64,000 bases of DNA from Siphonodentalium dalli (GCA_032622095.1 CP136063.1:144603950-144667949); one strand, 5' to 3'; counted from the first letter of the stretch, positions 34,361-45,611 are shown. Translations and numbers: made by a program. The notes: generated by a model not told the origin, from the sequence alone.

Positions 34361-34554
34361 GTAAGTGACTGCTGACTTGAAGAATTGAACATTTTGAAAA
34401 TTAAAAGATAGGAAAGGCTCTTATATCCATTTTTGTGGCTACCGTGTGCATGTTGTGAAGAAATATAGCAATTATGCTAATGATGCTGCTTGATATATCA
34501 CACATCAGTAAATAATTGTTAGACACCTGGGGTCGCGACTGTGTATATTTACGA

Positions 34555-35400
34555 CGTCATCAAGATGGCTGCCATAAATAAAATCAGTGTAGACACTGAT
34601 CCGGTTTCATCAATAGCTGGTAGTGAATTGCAGCTAGGAAACTTACTGTCTCTACTGTTGTGCTATTACAACAGGTTTCCCTTTGACAGAAAAATTGGCC
34701 ACAATAAGTCGAGATGGCCGCCAACATGGCAACCGAATTTCGCACAATTGTTAATTTTTCACACTTGTCTAAATGAATTTAAATACCTAGAATGCCTAAC
34801 AGGGTCTTAATCTTGCCAACTACTGTGTGAATTTGCTATGAAATTTTAACCAAAATCAATTTTGCTAGACAGAAAATAGCTGAACTTGATCAAGAAAATG
34901 TGCAACAATTTTAAATATATAGATTGCCATATAATTACAGCAGAAACAGTGCATCTGAATTCAAGATGGCGGCCAAAATGGCGGCCAAACTAGAGAAATC
35001 ACACAAATATGTCACATTTGAATTGATATCACGCCTATTAAATGTGCGATTTAGTGAATATAGGGGAATATATTTGTTCAATGTTGGCGAAAGAACATTG
35101 AGTTATAAAACAATATGATATTTTGTGAACCCTGGCTGTTTATACCAAAGAATTCAAGAGAATGAAACCACGAAAATCATCAACAATTCAGAGTTGTTTT
35201 TGTATCAGGAAGGAAAATATAGACAGTAATATTATTACTTATCGACGTAAATGATACCATTGATATCACACTTCCTCTTCGCGTTGAACTTTGGACCTCA
35301 AAATCCAAGAAGGCTCCCAAAAACGGCGACCGAAATTCGAATAATTGATTATTTTTCACATCCGCCTCTTAAATCTTTCACAGATGTTTGAAATTGGTGG
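34555..35400. repeat. Diverged repeats with AAGATGGCGGCC motifs
   Basis: AAGATGGCTGCCATAAATAA (34562), GAGATGGCCGCCAACATGGC (34711), AAGATGGCGGCCAAAATGGC (34964) and GAAGGCTCCCAAAAACGGCG (35309) are each followed by a similar stretch containing CACA-TTT-TTAATTTTTCACA. This is the same sort of repeat as at 11320-12440; coding capacity is not credible. Confidence 0.5.
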
Positions 35401-36029
35401 CCAATCGCAACCTTATTTTTAATAAATTATAAGATTTAACCATTTACACAAATATTAGAAAATAAATGTCCCTCCAACTACACAAAGAAAAAAACTTTTT
35501 ACCGTCCGCAACTATTTACCGTCCGAATACGTGTAATAACGTTAACGTGTTCACGCAACTGCATATTCTATGTTTATGCACATTCTGAAGAGTGTAGCCT
35601 GTAATATAGGTCGATATTGTTTTATTTAATTGAACAAACGTTTGCTTTATGTAGAATAAACCTCATAATTTAGTGAAGAAATGTTCTGTTAACTTGATGT
35701 CGACAATGACGTTGTATTGTTCAACCCAATTTGTTATTGAACGTTTCGAAATTTTCTGTATTTTGTTGTACTTCGCAAAAATAAACGAATGGGTGTGCAA
35801 TCAATAATGAAAACAGTTCGACAATCGTATTTCTGCATGGAGAAATTCCTTTCATATGAATATAATTATTGGTCATGCACACCGCTCGTGATGGTACGGA
35901 TATATTCACTGAAACAATATATTGCCAGCTTTATCTTCAGGCTTGAACATTTTAAGTAGGACTTTCAAACAATTATCCATCTGGTATAGCTGTGTTAGTA
36001 TGATCGTCGACTGCCTTCAGTACACGTAC

Positions 36030-36177
36030 CTGCACACATTAGGTTGGCCCTGACAGTGTAGGAATCACCGAGCGTGACGACGTAATATCCGGCAACATTC
36101 TGACCCACCATAGTAGTGCCTGCAGCATTGTAGAGATGTAAAGAAGCGAAGCACGGACTCAGAGTCCCGTATAAGTC
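36030..36177 (-). CDS. Exon 4 of the secreted-protein gene (partial gene)
   Basis: Minus-strand exon with donor GCAG|GTACGTG after 36030. With the acceptor TGTACAG before 36177 it is 148 nt and in phase 0, matching the end of exon 3. It reads DLYGTLSPCFASLHLYNAAG, then TTMVGQNVAGYYVVTLGDSY, then TVRANLMCA. A stronger acceptor, TTTTTTTTACAG, lies 10 nt upstream, but used directly after exon 3 it would open with a stop codon. Using it would need an unseen intermediate exon of different phase. The run V-x-L-G-D-x-Y-T-V with a preceding cysteine recalls ZP-domain proteins, weakly. The exon ends in phase 1 and the next exon is not visible with confidence. Confidence 0.6.
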
Positions 36178-36449
36178 CTGTACATTACTGTAAAAAAAAC
36201 AATTGTGGGCGGTGAATACCACAGACAATGTGTTTGCTAGGATAAGGTGGGTTTGGTTTAATATGGTTTATTAGTCGTTTCTGTCGCTAGAACATATCAC
36301 GACGAAGTTATTTTTACAAGATTCTCAGAAATGCAAACCATATCGGCAAAATAGAAAATTGGATATATGACAATTGTATAAATGTCAATTTTTGCATGCC
36401 TCTGAATTATTCGTTTTCATCAAAATATTCACCATTGACTTTTAGAAAT
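36178..36449. other. Intron sequence, no feature
   Basis: Lies between exon 4 and the MITE; nothing recognised. Confidence 0.4.
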
Positions 36450-36971
36450 AACGATACGGGCGGCGTTGGCGGTGGGTATGCTGTTAAAATATTCACCTCC
36501 GACAAAAGCCGCCATAAACAGAAAGAATAGTAAACTATAGACATACCTTGTTCTTATACCAATCAGAAATATGGCATAAACAGTATGTTATGGTCAAATG
36601 TTCTTCCTTTGTTATGTAAACAGAGGCAAAAAACGTTACAGAACCTGGCTTTTGTTTGGATCCGGATATGGTAAACTTAAAGAGCTTTGGTTGTTACTGT
36701 TTTTCTGATATGGAAATACTAAAGAGCGTTTATATCATTTGTGTGTGATTAACCAATAGAATTGAGCTGTGTTATGTAAACAGAAGCAAAACATCTGTAA
36801 CACGAGCAGGCTCTTGTTTACGTACACCATCGTACGTCTTGATGACAATATACTATTTACGCGCTGATTATATTTGGCATATGAACAAAACTATATATAT
36901 TGTAATATTCCTTGTGTTGATGGCGATTTGAACAAGTATGAATATGTCTGCAACGAACGCCGCCCGTGCCT
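36450..36971. mobile_element. Second, diverged copy of the TTAA-flanked MITE
   Basis: GGCGTTGGCGGTGGGTATGC near the left and GAACGCCGCCCGTGCCT at the right match the 20572-21066 element in the same orientation. Internal blocks CAAAAGCCGCCATAAACAGA and ACAGTATGTTATGGTCAAAT also match. The right flank is TTAA (36972-36975); the left flank and tip have mutated (AACGATACGG). Confidence 0.75.
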
Positions 36972-36975
36972 TTAA

Positions 36976-37140
36976 TAAATGGGCCTCAGAACCTTGCATT
37001 TACAAGAGTAGTTTTTTCTTCTTAGATTTAGTATTATTATATCACGTTACCACATCAGAAATGAAAAAAGTTGTAAGTTATTCATGTTCCCTTTCTGAAA
37101 CATAAGTAACATAACTTTATCAGATAAATAAATGTTTAGA
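36976..37140. other. Intron sequence, no feature
   Basis: Nothing recognised. Confidence 0.35.
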
Positions 37141-38736
37141 GTGGATACACACATGCATATAATTTCTGTATGTAAAATCCATTTATTTTACATTGTCACA
37201 CCAATCATTGATAGCATTAGTCGCCTGCGCGTGATCGGACAATCTCAACAGGCGAGACAAGTGAGCAGTTATAAGCCATTATCAAACTAACTGCTATGAA
37301 GAAATTTCAGGCCAGTCATAAATTCTTTCATGGATGCCGAAATGAATAAATCCTGTCTGATATATGTTGCTGTTTTTCACGAGTTTTAATTCATTTTGAA
37401 AAGTGGACTTGAGTCCGTCGATTTTATACTTGATTTGTTTCTCGTCATTTCAGGGTCATCCAAAATATAAATAAAATGTGCAGAACTTGAAACTCTTTTA
37501 GGGTGATTGAGATACACGAGTGTTTAATGTCCCATTAACAATCAGATACGGTGCTCTCGTGCCTTGAATAACAGGCATTGGAAAATGAAGACAACAATAT
37601 CGGTTCGTCGAGATTCCTTGGATAGTTTCAGAGCCAGATTATATGAAAACATTCAATTGCGATTTCCATGCAAATATCCATTACAGCGCCAAAAAATTAA
37701 TGCAGGTACAGCGTTGAAAGTAAAAAGAGTGACCACCCCCATTTTCACCCATAATTTACATAATAGTATAGGTTTCTCAAACCAAATGTTGAACAAGTTC
37801 CTAACTGTCACAATTTTAGCTTCTACACACTTGAATTATAATATTTTGGACCATAATCAATGATTGGGGTAGGGGTTTGGTTCTCGAAAGCTTCGAATAA
37901 CTAAGGGATTTAGTTGAATGTATCAGCCGGGATTATCTGGGCATGAATGTACAATATGTTTAACTTAAATATTCCATAGTTGTAAATTTTGCGTACACAT
38001 ATATAACATAAGAGAGGAAAGGTGACGTAGTTAGCAACTCGTAGAGCTAGACAACAATTACCCCGAATGAAGACACACAGCAACACCACCTTCTGTACTC
38101 TCAAATTTAAATATGTAATACTATTTTCATAATTATATGAATAACATAAATTGCTGAATATTAGATTAATCACTCGTAGCAAACAGACACGACAGAAATG
38201 ACTGTCAGGGGTGGCTTCGTGTGTGTGTGGGGGGGGGGGGGGTCAGGACTCAGGGAGCTGCATACCCTTACCCCACCCGTCGAGGAAATATGCAATGATT
38301 AGTCCGGTAGCTTCCGGGATAATATAGCCCACACATGTTGGGGACCATAGCCCCTGCGTTGGGGAAATCCTGAGGCCATCACTGGTATAAACATCAAAAG
38401 TAGACTGACTGTGATTAAAACAGAAAGTCCAACATTTGGGTTATCGCGCGAACAATTATTATAACTCTTTCGCTGCCAAACGCGCATAAATGCGAACTTC
38501 GAAGACGCTGCCAATCGAGCATTTTTGCGAATTTGGTATGTAGTCTAATGTATGGGATATAACTCTATTCTTTCCGGCATGTTTGACAGTGTACAATGTA
38601 TTTATCTGTAGTACTGTTGCGCGCGAACAATTTAAAGCGACAATTTCCTCAAGGTCATGCTATTTCTGACGTTATGGAGTACAGTCAGAGCCAGAATATT
38701 GCGTCATTGTTGTTAGCACGTGGTTATCAGTCGAAA

Positions 38737-38796
38737 ATGGCTGCTCGCAAAAGACTCAGGACTGAAGAAGTTATTGTTATTACCTCTATACTTTAA
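38737..38796 (+). pseudogene. Remnant of a transposase N-terminus
   Basis: MAARKRLRTEEVIVITSIL ends at a stop. A basic start followed by an acidic LTxEE segment is how many piggyBac transposases begin, and the position just inside the left terminal repeat fits. It is very short, so the identification rests mainly on context. Confidence 0.4.
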
Positions 38797-38804
38797 TGAT
38801 CGAG

Positions 38805-39562
38805 GGGCGCCTGCGGCGCATAAGATACTTATACCTATTATGTATGTGGGCAGTAGCCTCTATAGGGGTGCCTGCGGCGCATTAGATACTATGGGTGGCG
38901 GGATGGGGTGGCGGGTGGGTAACTAACCTATATACTCTAATGATCGAGGGGCGCCTGCGGCGCATAATATACTTATACCTATTATTTATGTGGGCAGTAG
39001 ACTATATAGGGGCGCCTGCGGCGCATAAGATACTATGGGTGGCGGGATGGGGTGGTGGATGGGTAACTAACCTCTATACTCTAATGATCGAGGGGCGCCT
39101 GCGGCGCATAATAAACTTATACCTATTATTTATGTGGCAGTATCCTCTATGGGGGCGCCTGCGGCGCATAAGATACTATGGGTGGCGGGATGGGGAGGTG
39201 GGTGGTTAACTAACCTCTACACTCTAATGATCGAGGGGCGCCTGCGGCGCATAAGATACTTATACCTATTATTTATGTGGCAGTAGCCTCTATAGGGCGC
39301 ATGCGGCGCATAAGATACTATGGGTGGCGGGATGGGGATGTGGGTGGGTAACTAACCTCTATACTCTAATGATCGAGGGGCGCATGCGGTGCATAATATA
39401 CTTATACCTATTATTTATGCGGGCAGTAGCCTCTATAGGGGCGCCTGCGGCGCATAAGATAATATGGGTGTAGGGATAGGGTGGCGGGTGGGTAACTAAC
39501 CTCCATACTCTAATGATCGAGGGGCACCTGCGGCGCATAAGATATTTATACCTATTATTTAT
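38805..39562. repeat. Minisatellite, 142-144 bp unit
   Basis: AATGATCGAGGGGCGCCTGC starts units at 38805, 38939, 39083, 39226, 39368 and 39512. Each full unit holds two copies of GGGGCGCCTGCGGCGCATAA, then GTGGCGGGATGGGGTGG and GGTAACTAACCTCTATACTC. The unit length is not a multiple of three, so the local ORFs are not conserved in frame. GCGCC-TGC-GGCGC forms a small GC hairpin twice per unit. Confidence 0.93.
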
Positions 39563-39719
39563 AATACACCTTTACTGGTTTTGAACAACCCTTGTCTATT
39601 GTATCGTTTTCCAGTGGTAATAACAGGCAACTAAATTAATTATGCTGGTGAGTTGACCATGCGTACGCCCGCGTGACCCATATAATTCACACAAATCATC
39701 GTAAAACCCAATTTTCCTG

Positions 39720-40150
39720 AAATTCAAGATGGCCGTCAAGATCATGTGACTTATAAGGGGCGGAGCAGGGTCATATGTCCCCCTGCAGGAATATATATAT
39801 ATTAGATGGGTATGGTTATATATATATATCTATATTTGGAATTGTACCTATCAGGGAATATTCAGGCAACAAAAGCACGAACTCAACAAAGTGCGCCATT
39901 GTATCCACATTTTGCTACAAATAGGTGGCAACTTGCATAAATCCAAGATGGACACCAAGGTCACGTGACCTATTTTATGTCCAAAGTGGGTTCATATAGG
40001 TTACTCCCGTGTACCTTACTGTTGGACATCGTATAATTGGGTTGAAAATTAGAAAACAAACAACACACCCATTCATGCCCACACAAACTGTACATATACC
40101 GGCAAATAGCCACTAATCCAAGATGGCCGCCAATGTCACGTGACCTTGGT
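39720..40150. repeat. Three degenerate blocks pairing AAGATGG with a CACGTG site
   Basis: AAGATGGCCGTCAAGATCATG-TGAC at 39726, AAGATGGACACCAAGGTCAC-GTGACC at 39944 and AAGATGGCCGCCAATGTCAC-GTGACC at 40120 lie 170-220 bp apart, each in similar flanking text. AAGATGGCGGC is the animal YY1-type motif and GTCACGTGAC a bHLH-ZIP (E-box) palindrome. Whether they bind anything here is unknown. Confidence 0.6.
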
Positions 40151-40522
40151 GGGCGTGTCCACGGCGGCATTCGACAGGGTATACCTATGTCTATATACAT
40201 GTGAAGTTTCAACTAATTATATTAGAAACTGCTTGAGATATAATGTATTACCCATATATACCTGAAATACATGGATATATGTACAGGATGCGTGGCACTG
40301 GGGGGTACGTCTGTGGTGGCGGGTGGCAGCGAAAGAGTTAAGCGCCCTGACGACTTCGTTCAGTCAACGGCTCTCTGTACGTTCAGAGCTTGGCTCACTG
40401 TGGTCAAACAAAGCTGCAATGATTTGGTTGTCAGCGGACACATATTACATGGTCTGTATGATCCAGGTAAAACGACAAATACACGACATTTACAGAGATT
40501 ACATGCATGTGTGTATCCACCC

Positions 40523-41172
40523 CTAACAGGTAAATTGAAACACAAATTCGAAAAAATAATAAGATGGGTCATAAGAACAGTCAAAAATTACAAAACCTTT
40601 TTAAAGCTAAACTTCATGACTTATTCACATCCTGCAACCCCACCCCCCCCCTCAGTTTCTACCCAATTATAATTACAACTACTTTCGTTTTCGTCGAAAT
40701 GCGGCCATTTGATTGGTCGAGAGTCTAGCGCGTGATCTGATCTATCAGTGCATAGATGTTGCAGTAGACGAGTCACCGGTGCAGAAATACGCGAACGATT
40801 AACATGCAAAGAGTAGTGTCTCTGAGGTGAGTTTACCTAAAATTAGCTTCCGGTGAATTATTAGCCAACCGAAGCTCGACAGCGACGCGCTTCATTGGTT
40901 ACAAAATTTCTCTCGCTTGAACTAAAGCGTTTTAAAGCAAAAAGACCAATCAATAATAAAGATACTATCCCTTTTCATCATTTTAAATAGCGATAAAAGT
41001 AGATAAAATTAGTTGATTACCCCTGTCCATTATCAGTGTTTACCAAAACAATAAAGCAATTTCACAAAAATAAGCGTAATTACCTGTGCAAATCGGCATG
41101 ATTCAAAGGCGCATTGTTTCAATGTAGCAAATTAATTTATTTGAATTAAAAAAGAATAACAGGTGCGCCAAA
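40523..41172. other. Upstream region of the Crypton-like pseudogene
   Basis: Intergenic-looking. AGAGTAGTGTCTCTGAG followed by GTGAGTTTA at 40829 could be the end of a 5' untranslated exon, but nothing else supports it. Confidence 0.35.
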
Positions 41173-41443
41173 ATGGATGATATGGGAGATTTCTCGATTG
41201 ATTTTCAATTGAGCCAAGAAGATGAATTTGCTTTAGACATGGAAGATGATGCAAATATGCTTGAAGCTTGTTCCCAAGCTGCTGTCACTCATCAACAAAA
41301 AGGTTTTAAATGAAATGGCAAAGATTTCTGAGCAAAATTTCATTGTCCTGGACAGGATCTTGAACAGCTTACCTCCTCGGCCTCAGGATGAACGACTTTT
41401 GGAGGCGACTGAAGTAACTCAGCCTCGGGATACCCAAAACCAG
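41173..41443 (+). pseudogene. Crypton-like (tyrosine recombinase, DUF3504-type) pseudogene, exon 1
   Basis: ATG at 41173 gives an acidic N-terminus (MDDMGDFSIDFQLSQEDEF) that breaks after THQQKG. A one-base change in the A run near 41300 shifts into the frame that continues KVLNEMAKISEQNFIVLDRI to TQPRDTQNQ, followed by donor CAG|GTAGGG in phase 0. Function is assigned from exons 2-3. The acidic leader is not diagnostic in itself. Confidence 0.6.
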
Positions 41444-41752
41444 GTAGGGGTTTACTCAAATTTAATTTACACTAAAATTAATAGCGTAAACTCTCGAGTC
41501 AAGATTAATTTTAATAAACTGATATAACAATTTACTAGCAATCACTTTTTTTCATAATTCATTGAAAATCAGCATTTTTCATCACGTTATTTAAACTGGT
41601 AAAACTGTTAAACGTACCGGTATCTTACGTAAAATAGGCGTAAATTAGAAAACGTGCTATCAAGGTTATTTTTCGATGGATCTATGGCCTATGAGGATAC
41701 TGCCACGTAATAATTGTGTTTAAAATGGCGCCATTTTTCAATTTATCTTCAG

Positions 41753-41894
41753 GCTACTGGAAAAACCAGTGATGCTGATAACAAAGCCAGAATATTCCAC
41801 CACATGACAGAAGATGAAATGGCTGAATTGGAGAACAATCGTCAAGTTGTGTCGACAAAATCAAACACAAAATGGGGCATGAATATTTTGTATG
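41753..41894 (+). pseudogene. Crypton-like pseudogene, exon 2
   Basis: Acceptor TTTATCTTCAG before 41753 and donor TATG|GTAAGT after 41894; phase 0 in, phase 1 out, compatible on both sides. It encodes ATGKTSDADNKARIFHHMTE and DEMAELENNRQVVSTKSNTK, then WGMNILYG. This matches the segment before the recombinase domain in animal DUF3504 proteins: a short helix with E-x-E-x3-L, then T-K-x3-K-W/A. Confidence 0.65.
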
Positions 41895-42240
41895 GTAAGT
41901 TATTGAACATGTATTATGAAATTAATAATTTGAAGAAATTTATAACAAACTTGGATCTGCAAAACGTAAAAAAAATAGTGCAAAAAAAGAAAAGAAAGAA
42001 ATTCAGAAATTAAGAAACCAGTAATTAAATGAAATAGTAAGTTACTGACTATGCGGAATTATAGTTTACACAGTATGTTGTTCTCCAACTGAAACATCTA
42101 TACACTCATAGATCAATAGAAAAACGACGTTGATGGCATATCAAGATAGTGAAAGTATATTATTTAGCATCTTACAATTTTATCCTCCCACAAATGTATA
42201 GGAAATGTTATTGAGTGCCTGTAAAATTTTGTCATTACAG

Positions 42241-43164
42241 ATTGTTGTATAGAACGAAAAGGGAAAAAATATTACCTGCATGCTATGAAGAAGGACGATT
42301 TGAATGAAAAGTTATGATCGTTTTATGCAGAAGCAAAGCCAAAATTTTGGGATGAATATCACAAAAACACATTAATGGTCATACGATCTGCAATAAATAA
42401 GCACGTTTCTGATACGGCTAGTGGCCGGAATATTGACATTGTAAAAGATTTAGAATTCCGAGGTTCAAATAAGGTGCTGGGTGCGAAATTGAAGAAACTT
42501 TTGAAAGATGGGAAATCAAAACTGACAAAGCACAAGGAAATAGTGAATTCAAAATATCTTCAATTGATAAACTTGTATTTGTCTCAAGACACGCCAATAA
42601 TTCTGAAGCTAAGAGTTTGTTATTTGCTAACATTTCACTTCGTTAGCAGAGGTTTGGAGTTTCATCATCAATTGTCTCTGAATTCATTTAATTTCCAAAT
42701 TGATGAGAATGGCAGAGAGTATGTCAGTATGCACCCTGAAACATTGCACACAAAAAATGGCAAGGTGGTCTGAATTCTAAAGGAGAATGCTAAAGTTGAC
42801 AAGCGCATGTATGCTGTACCAGGGTCAGATATGTGTTCTGTGAAAACGCTTAAGTTATTCATCGAAAAAACTGATCGAAAAGCGAATTCCTTAATCAACA
42901 GATGTGAGAAAGAATTCATGTATTCAGAAACTCCAAAAGCGCATCCCATTTGGTACACTGCGATGCCACTTGGCAAACGGTCTTTCGTTGGTAACACGAG
43001 GGAAATGTGCTGGTACGTCCACGATAAACACTGTACACTGTTTGCGCGCAACAGCTATCCAGGCACTTAACGACGCGACTTCGAGACCCATCGTCAATTT
43101 GAACACTACAACATATGTAACTACAAGCGCCATGGTGATGTTCCCGGATAAATCTTCATATTGA
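42241..43164 (+). pseudogene. Crypton-like pseudogene, exon 3: recombinase core
   Basis: Acceptor TCATTACAG before 42241; its first two bases complete the codon begun in exon 2. It reads KKDDLNEKL, stop, SFYAEAKPKFWDEYHKNTLM, VIRSAINKHV, SNKVLGAKLKKLLKDGKSKL, then RVCYLLTFHFVSRGLEF (probable first catalytic Arg). After a frameshift near 43000 comes STINTVHCLRATAIQALND, the H-x-x-R box. Two in-frame TGA codons (42315 and 42771) would each be Arg if CGA had mutated at CpG. The family, in Crypton transposons and host genes derived from them, cuts and joins DNA with a tyrosine nucleophile; I see no clear final Tyr box. A decayed intron-containing copy. Confidence 0.7.
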
Positions 43165-43194
43165 ACTTGTCGAGTCTGAATCAACTGAAGTTGC

Positions 43195-44015
43195 GACTTT
43201 TTCGGGGGTATTTTTGTCCATTTTAAAATGTTTTTTTGGCACAAATAGTAAACAACAATGAATACAATTAGTGTTTAATAAGTAAAATCATTTGAACGTT
43301 CCTCCTGAAACACTTAGTGTTGGAAAAAATAGGATTACATTGGTTATGCCAGTCAACAGTCACTGGATTTCACATATTTTTCAAGAAACTGACTCTAAAT
43401 TTGAACATTGATAATGGGGTAGGAAATCACAAAATGCTATGATCTTGTCATGGATGGTCCTATTTTAGTCTGCCACTTCAGACAATTCCATTCCACTGGC
43501 TATCACCATTATTCCAGTTTGTGTAGATTATTCTTGCATAATAAAAACTTTAGTACTTTAGTGGAGGTTTGTTTAGAACTTTATGAGCATGTTATATAGA
43601 ACAACCCCGAAATAATGATTCACCATTTCGCCATCAAGTTGCAACAAAAAGGATCTTAGCTCTAAATATGAACACCAACACAGGAAGCAGTATAATCTGT
43701 ATCAAAGATTAATGATTGTAGAGCTGGTGATAGTAAAGTTTTATGCATCAAGGTCCATGTTTTCTGAGATTTTGTCTATATGGTTTCCCCTACTCCATTT
43801 TTCAGATATTCAAATTTGGCGTCATTTTCCAGAAAAATGAGTGAAATTTCAGTGACATTTATTGACATATTTATTGTATAAGGCTATTATTTCAACATTA
43901 AAGTTTTTTAGGAGGAAATTTCAAATGATTTTACACATTAAACGCACATTTTTTTTACTATTTATACACAAAAACCTTTAAAAATGGACAAAAATGCCCA
44001 AAATGGTATTTTTAT
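43195..44015. mobile_element. Inverted-repeat element of about 0.8 kb
   Basis: GTATTTTTGTCCATTTTAAA ... AAATAGTAAAC ... TAAAATCATTTGAACGTTCCTCCT at the left (43205-43310) is mirrored at the right (43905-44010), with roughly one mismatch in six. The interior contains no ORF of note. It begins about 35 bp after the last recognisable recombinase residues and may be a separate MITE or the 3' part of that element. Confidence 0.65.
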
Positions 44016-44113
44016 AAAAGAGACGATTCTTAGGATTCATAGGACCATAATTTGATTTTCTACACCATGATTTTGGAAATACCTTCACAGTTTGTTTAAC
44101 CATGTATACTTAA

Positions 44114-45611
44114 GGGTGGATACACACATGCATGTAATCTCTGTAAATGTCGTGTATTTGTCGTTTTACATGGATCATACAGACCATGTAATATGGGTCC
44201 GCTGACAACCCAATCATTGCGGCTATGTTTGACCACAGTGAGCCAAGCTCTGAACGTGCAGAGAGCCGTTGACTCAACGAAGTCGTCAGGCCGCTTAAAA
44301 TAATAGTTCGCGCGATAACCCAAATGTTGGACTTTCTGTTTTAATCATAGTCAGTCTACTCTTGATGTTTATACCAGTGATGGCCTCAGGATTTCCCCAA
44401 CATGGGGGGGCTATATTATCCCGGAAGATACCGGACTAATCATTGCATATTTCATCGACGGGTGGGGTAGGGATATGCAGCACCCTGAGTCCTGACCCCC
44501 CACCCCACCCACCACGACCCATGAAACCACGAAGCCACTCCTGACTTATAAATATTGTAGTTGACAGTCATGTCTGTCTTGTCTGTTTGCTACGAGTGAT
44601 TAATCTAATATTCAGCAGTTTATGCTATTCATATAATTATGAATATAGTATTACAGATTTAAATTTGAGAGTACAGAAGGTGGTGTCTAGCTCTACGAGT
44701 TCCTACCTACGTCACCTTTCCTCTCTGGTGTTATATATGAATACGCAAAATTTACAACTATGGAATATTTAAGTTAAACATATTTTACATTCATGCCTAT
44801 ATAATCCCGGCTGATACATTCAACTAAATCCCTTAGTTATTCGAAGCTTTCGAGAACCAACCCCTCCCCCAATCATGGATTATGGTCCAAAATGTTATAA
44901 TTCAAGCGTGTACAAGCTATAATTGTGACAGTTAGGAACTTGTTCAATCTTCGGTTTGAGAAACCTAAACCTATACTATTATGTAAATGATGGGTGAAAA
45001 TGGGGGGGCGGGGAGTGTCACTCTTTTTGCTTTCAACGCTGTACCTGCATTAATTTTTGGCGCTGTAATGGATATTTGCATGGAAATCCCAATTAAATGT
45101 TTTCACATGAGCTCGCTCTGAAACTATCCAAGGAATCTCAACGAACCGGTATTGTCTGTCTTAATTTTCCAATGCCTGTTATTCAAGCCATGAGAGCACC
45201 GTATCCGATTATTAATGGAACATTAAACACTCGTGAATCACAATCGCCATAAAAGAGCTTCAAATTCTGCACATTTAATTTATATTTTGGATGACCCTGA
45301 ACTGACGAGAAACAAATCAAGCATAAAATCGACGGACTCAAGTCCACTTTTCAAAATGAATTAAAACTCGTGAAAAACAGCAACAGATATCAGACAGGAT
45401 TTATTCATTTCGGCATCCATGAAAGAATTTATGACTGGCCTGAAATTTCGTTATAGCAGTTAGTTTGATAATGGCTTATAACTGCTCACTTGTCTCGTCT
45501 GTTGAAATTGTCCGATCACCCGCAGGCGACTAATGATATCAATGATTGGTGTGACCATGTAAAATACATGGATTTTACATACAGAAATTACATGCATGTG
45601 TGTATCCACCC
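44114..45611. mobile_element. TIR element family A, copy 2 (inverted, uninterrupted)
   Basis: GGGTGGATACACACATGCAT at the left and its complement at the right bound a 1.5-kb unit that aligns in reverse with copy 1. It carries the empty TTAA site (44295-44298) for the nested element of copy 1. No long ORF. Flanks are CTTAA on the left and AATAC on the right; a target duplication is not convincing. Confidence 0.85.

Larger units (their letters stand above)
38465..40337. mobile_element. piggyBac-like element nested in family A copy 1
   Basis: Its ends CTCTTTCGCTGCC and GGCAGCGAAAGAG are perfect 13-bp inverted repeats. They are flanked by ATAA (38461-38464, one change from TTAA) and TTAA (40338-40341). 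Family A copy 2 has the empty site: a single TTAA at 44295-44298 in the same context. TTAA duplication plus a pyrimidine-rich tip is the piggyBac pattern. At 38737 ATG opens MAARKRLRTEEVI, which resembles the N-terminus of piggyBac transposases, and it stops soon after. The rest of the enzyme is replaced by a minisatellite and three AAGATGG-CACGTG blocks. Confidence 0.82.
37141..40522. mobile_element. TIR element family A, copy 1, split by a nested insertion
   Basis: The left end GTGGATACACACATGCATAT and right end ATGCATGTGTGTATCCACCC are inverted repeats. 37141-38460 and 40342-40522 together match the complement of copy 2 (44114-45611), block by block. Shared phrases include TCGATTTTATACTTGATTTG, CAGGTACAGCGTTGAAAG, GAGTACAGAAGGTGG (complement) and GGTTATCGCGCGAAC. 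The extra 1.87 kb at 38465-40337 is a younger insertion. A 99-codon ORF (37564-37863) is not preserved in the other copies, so no transposase is evident. Superfamily not assigned. Confidence 0.85.

Noticed and set aside
44114-45611. Target-site duplication for family A
   Set aside because: Flanks (CTTAA/AATAC, TTTAGA/CTAACA) do not agree between copies; I could not name a duplication or superfamily.
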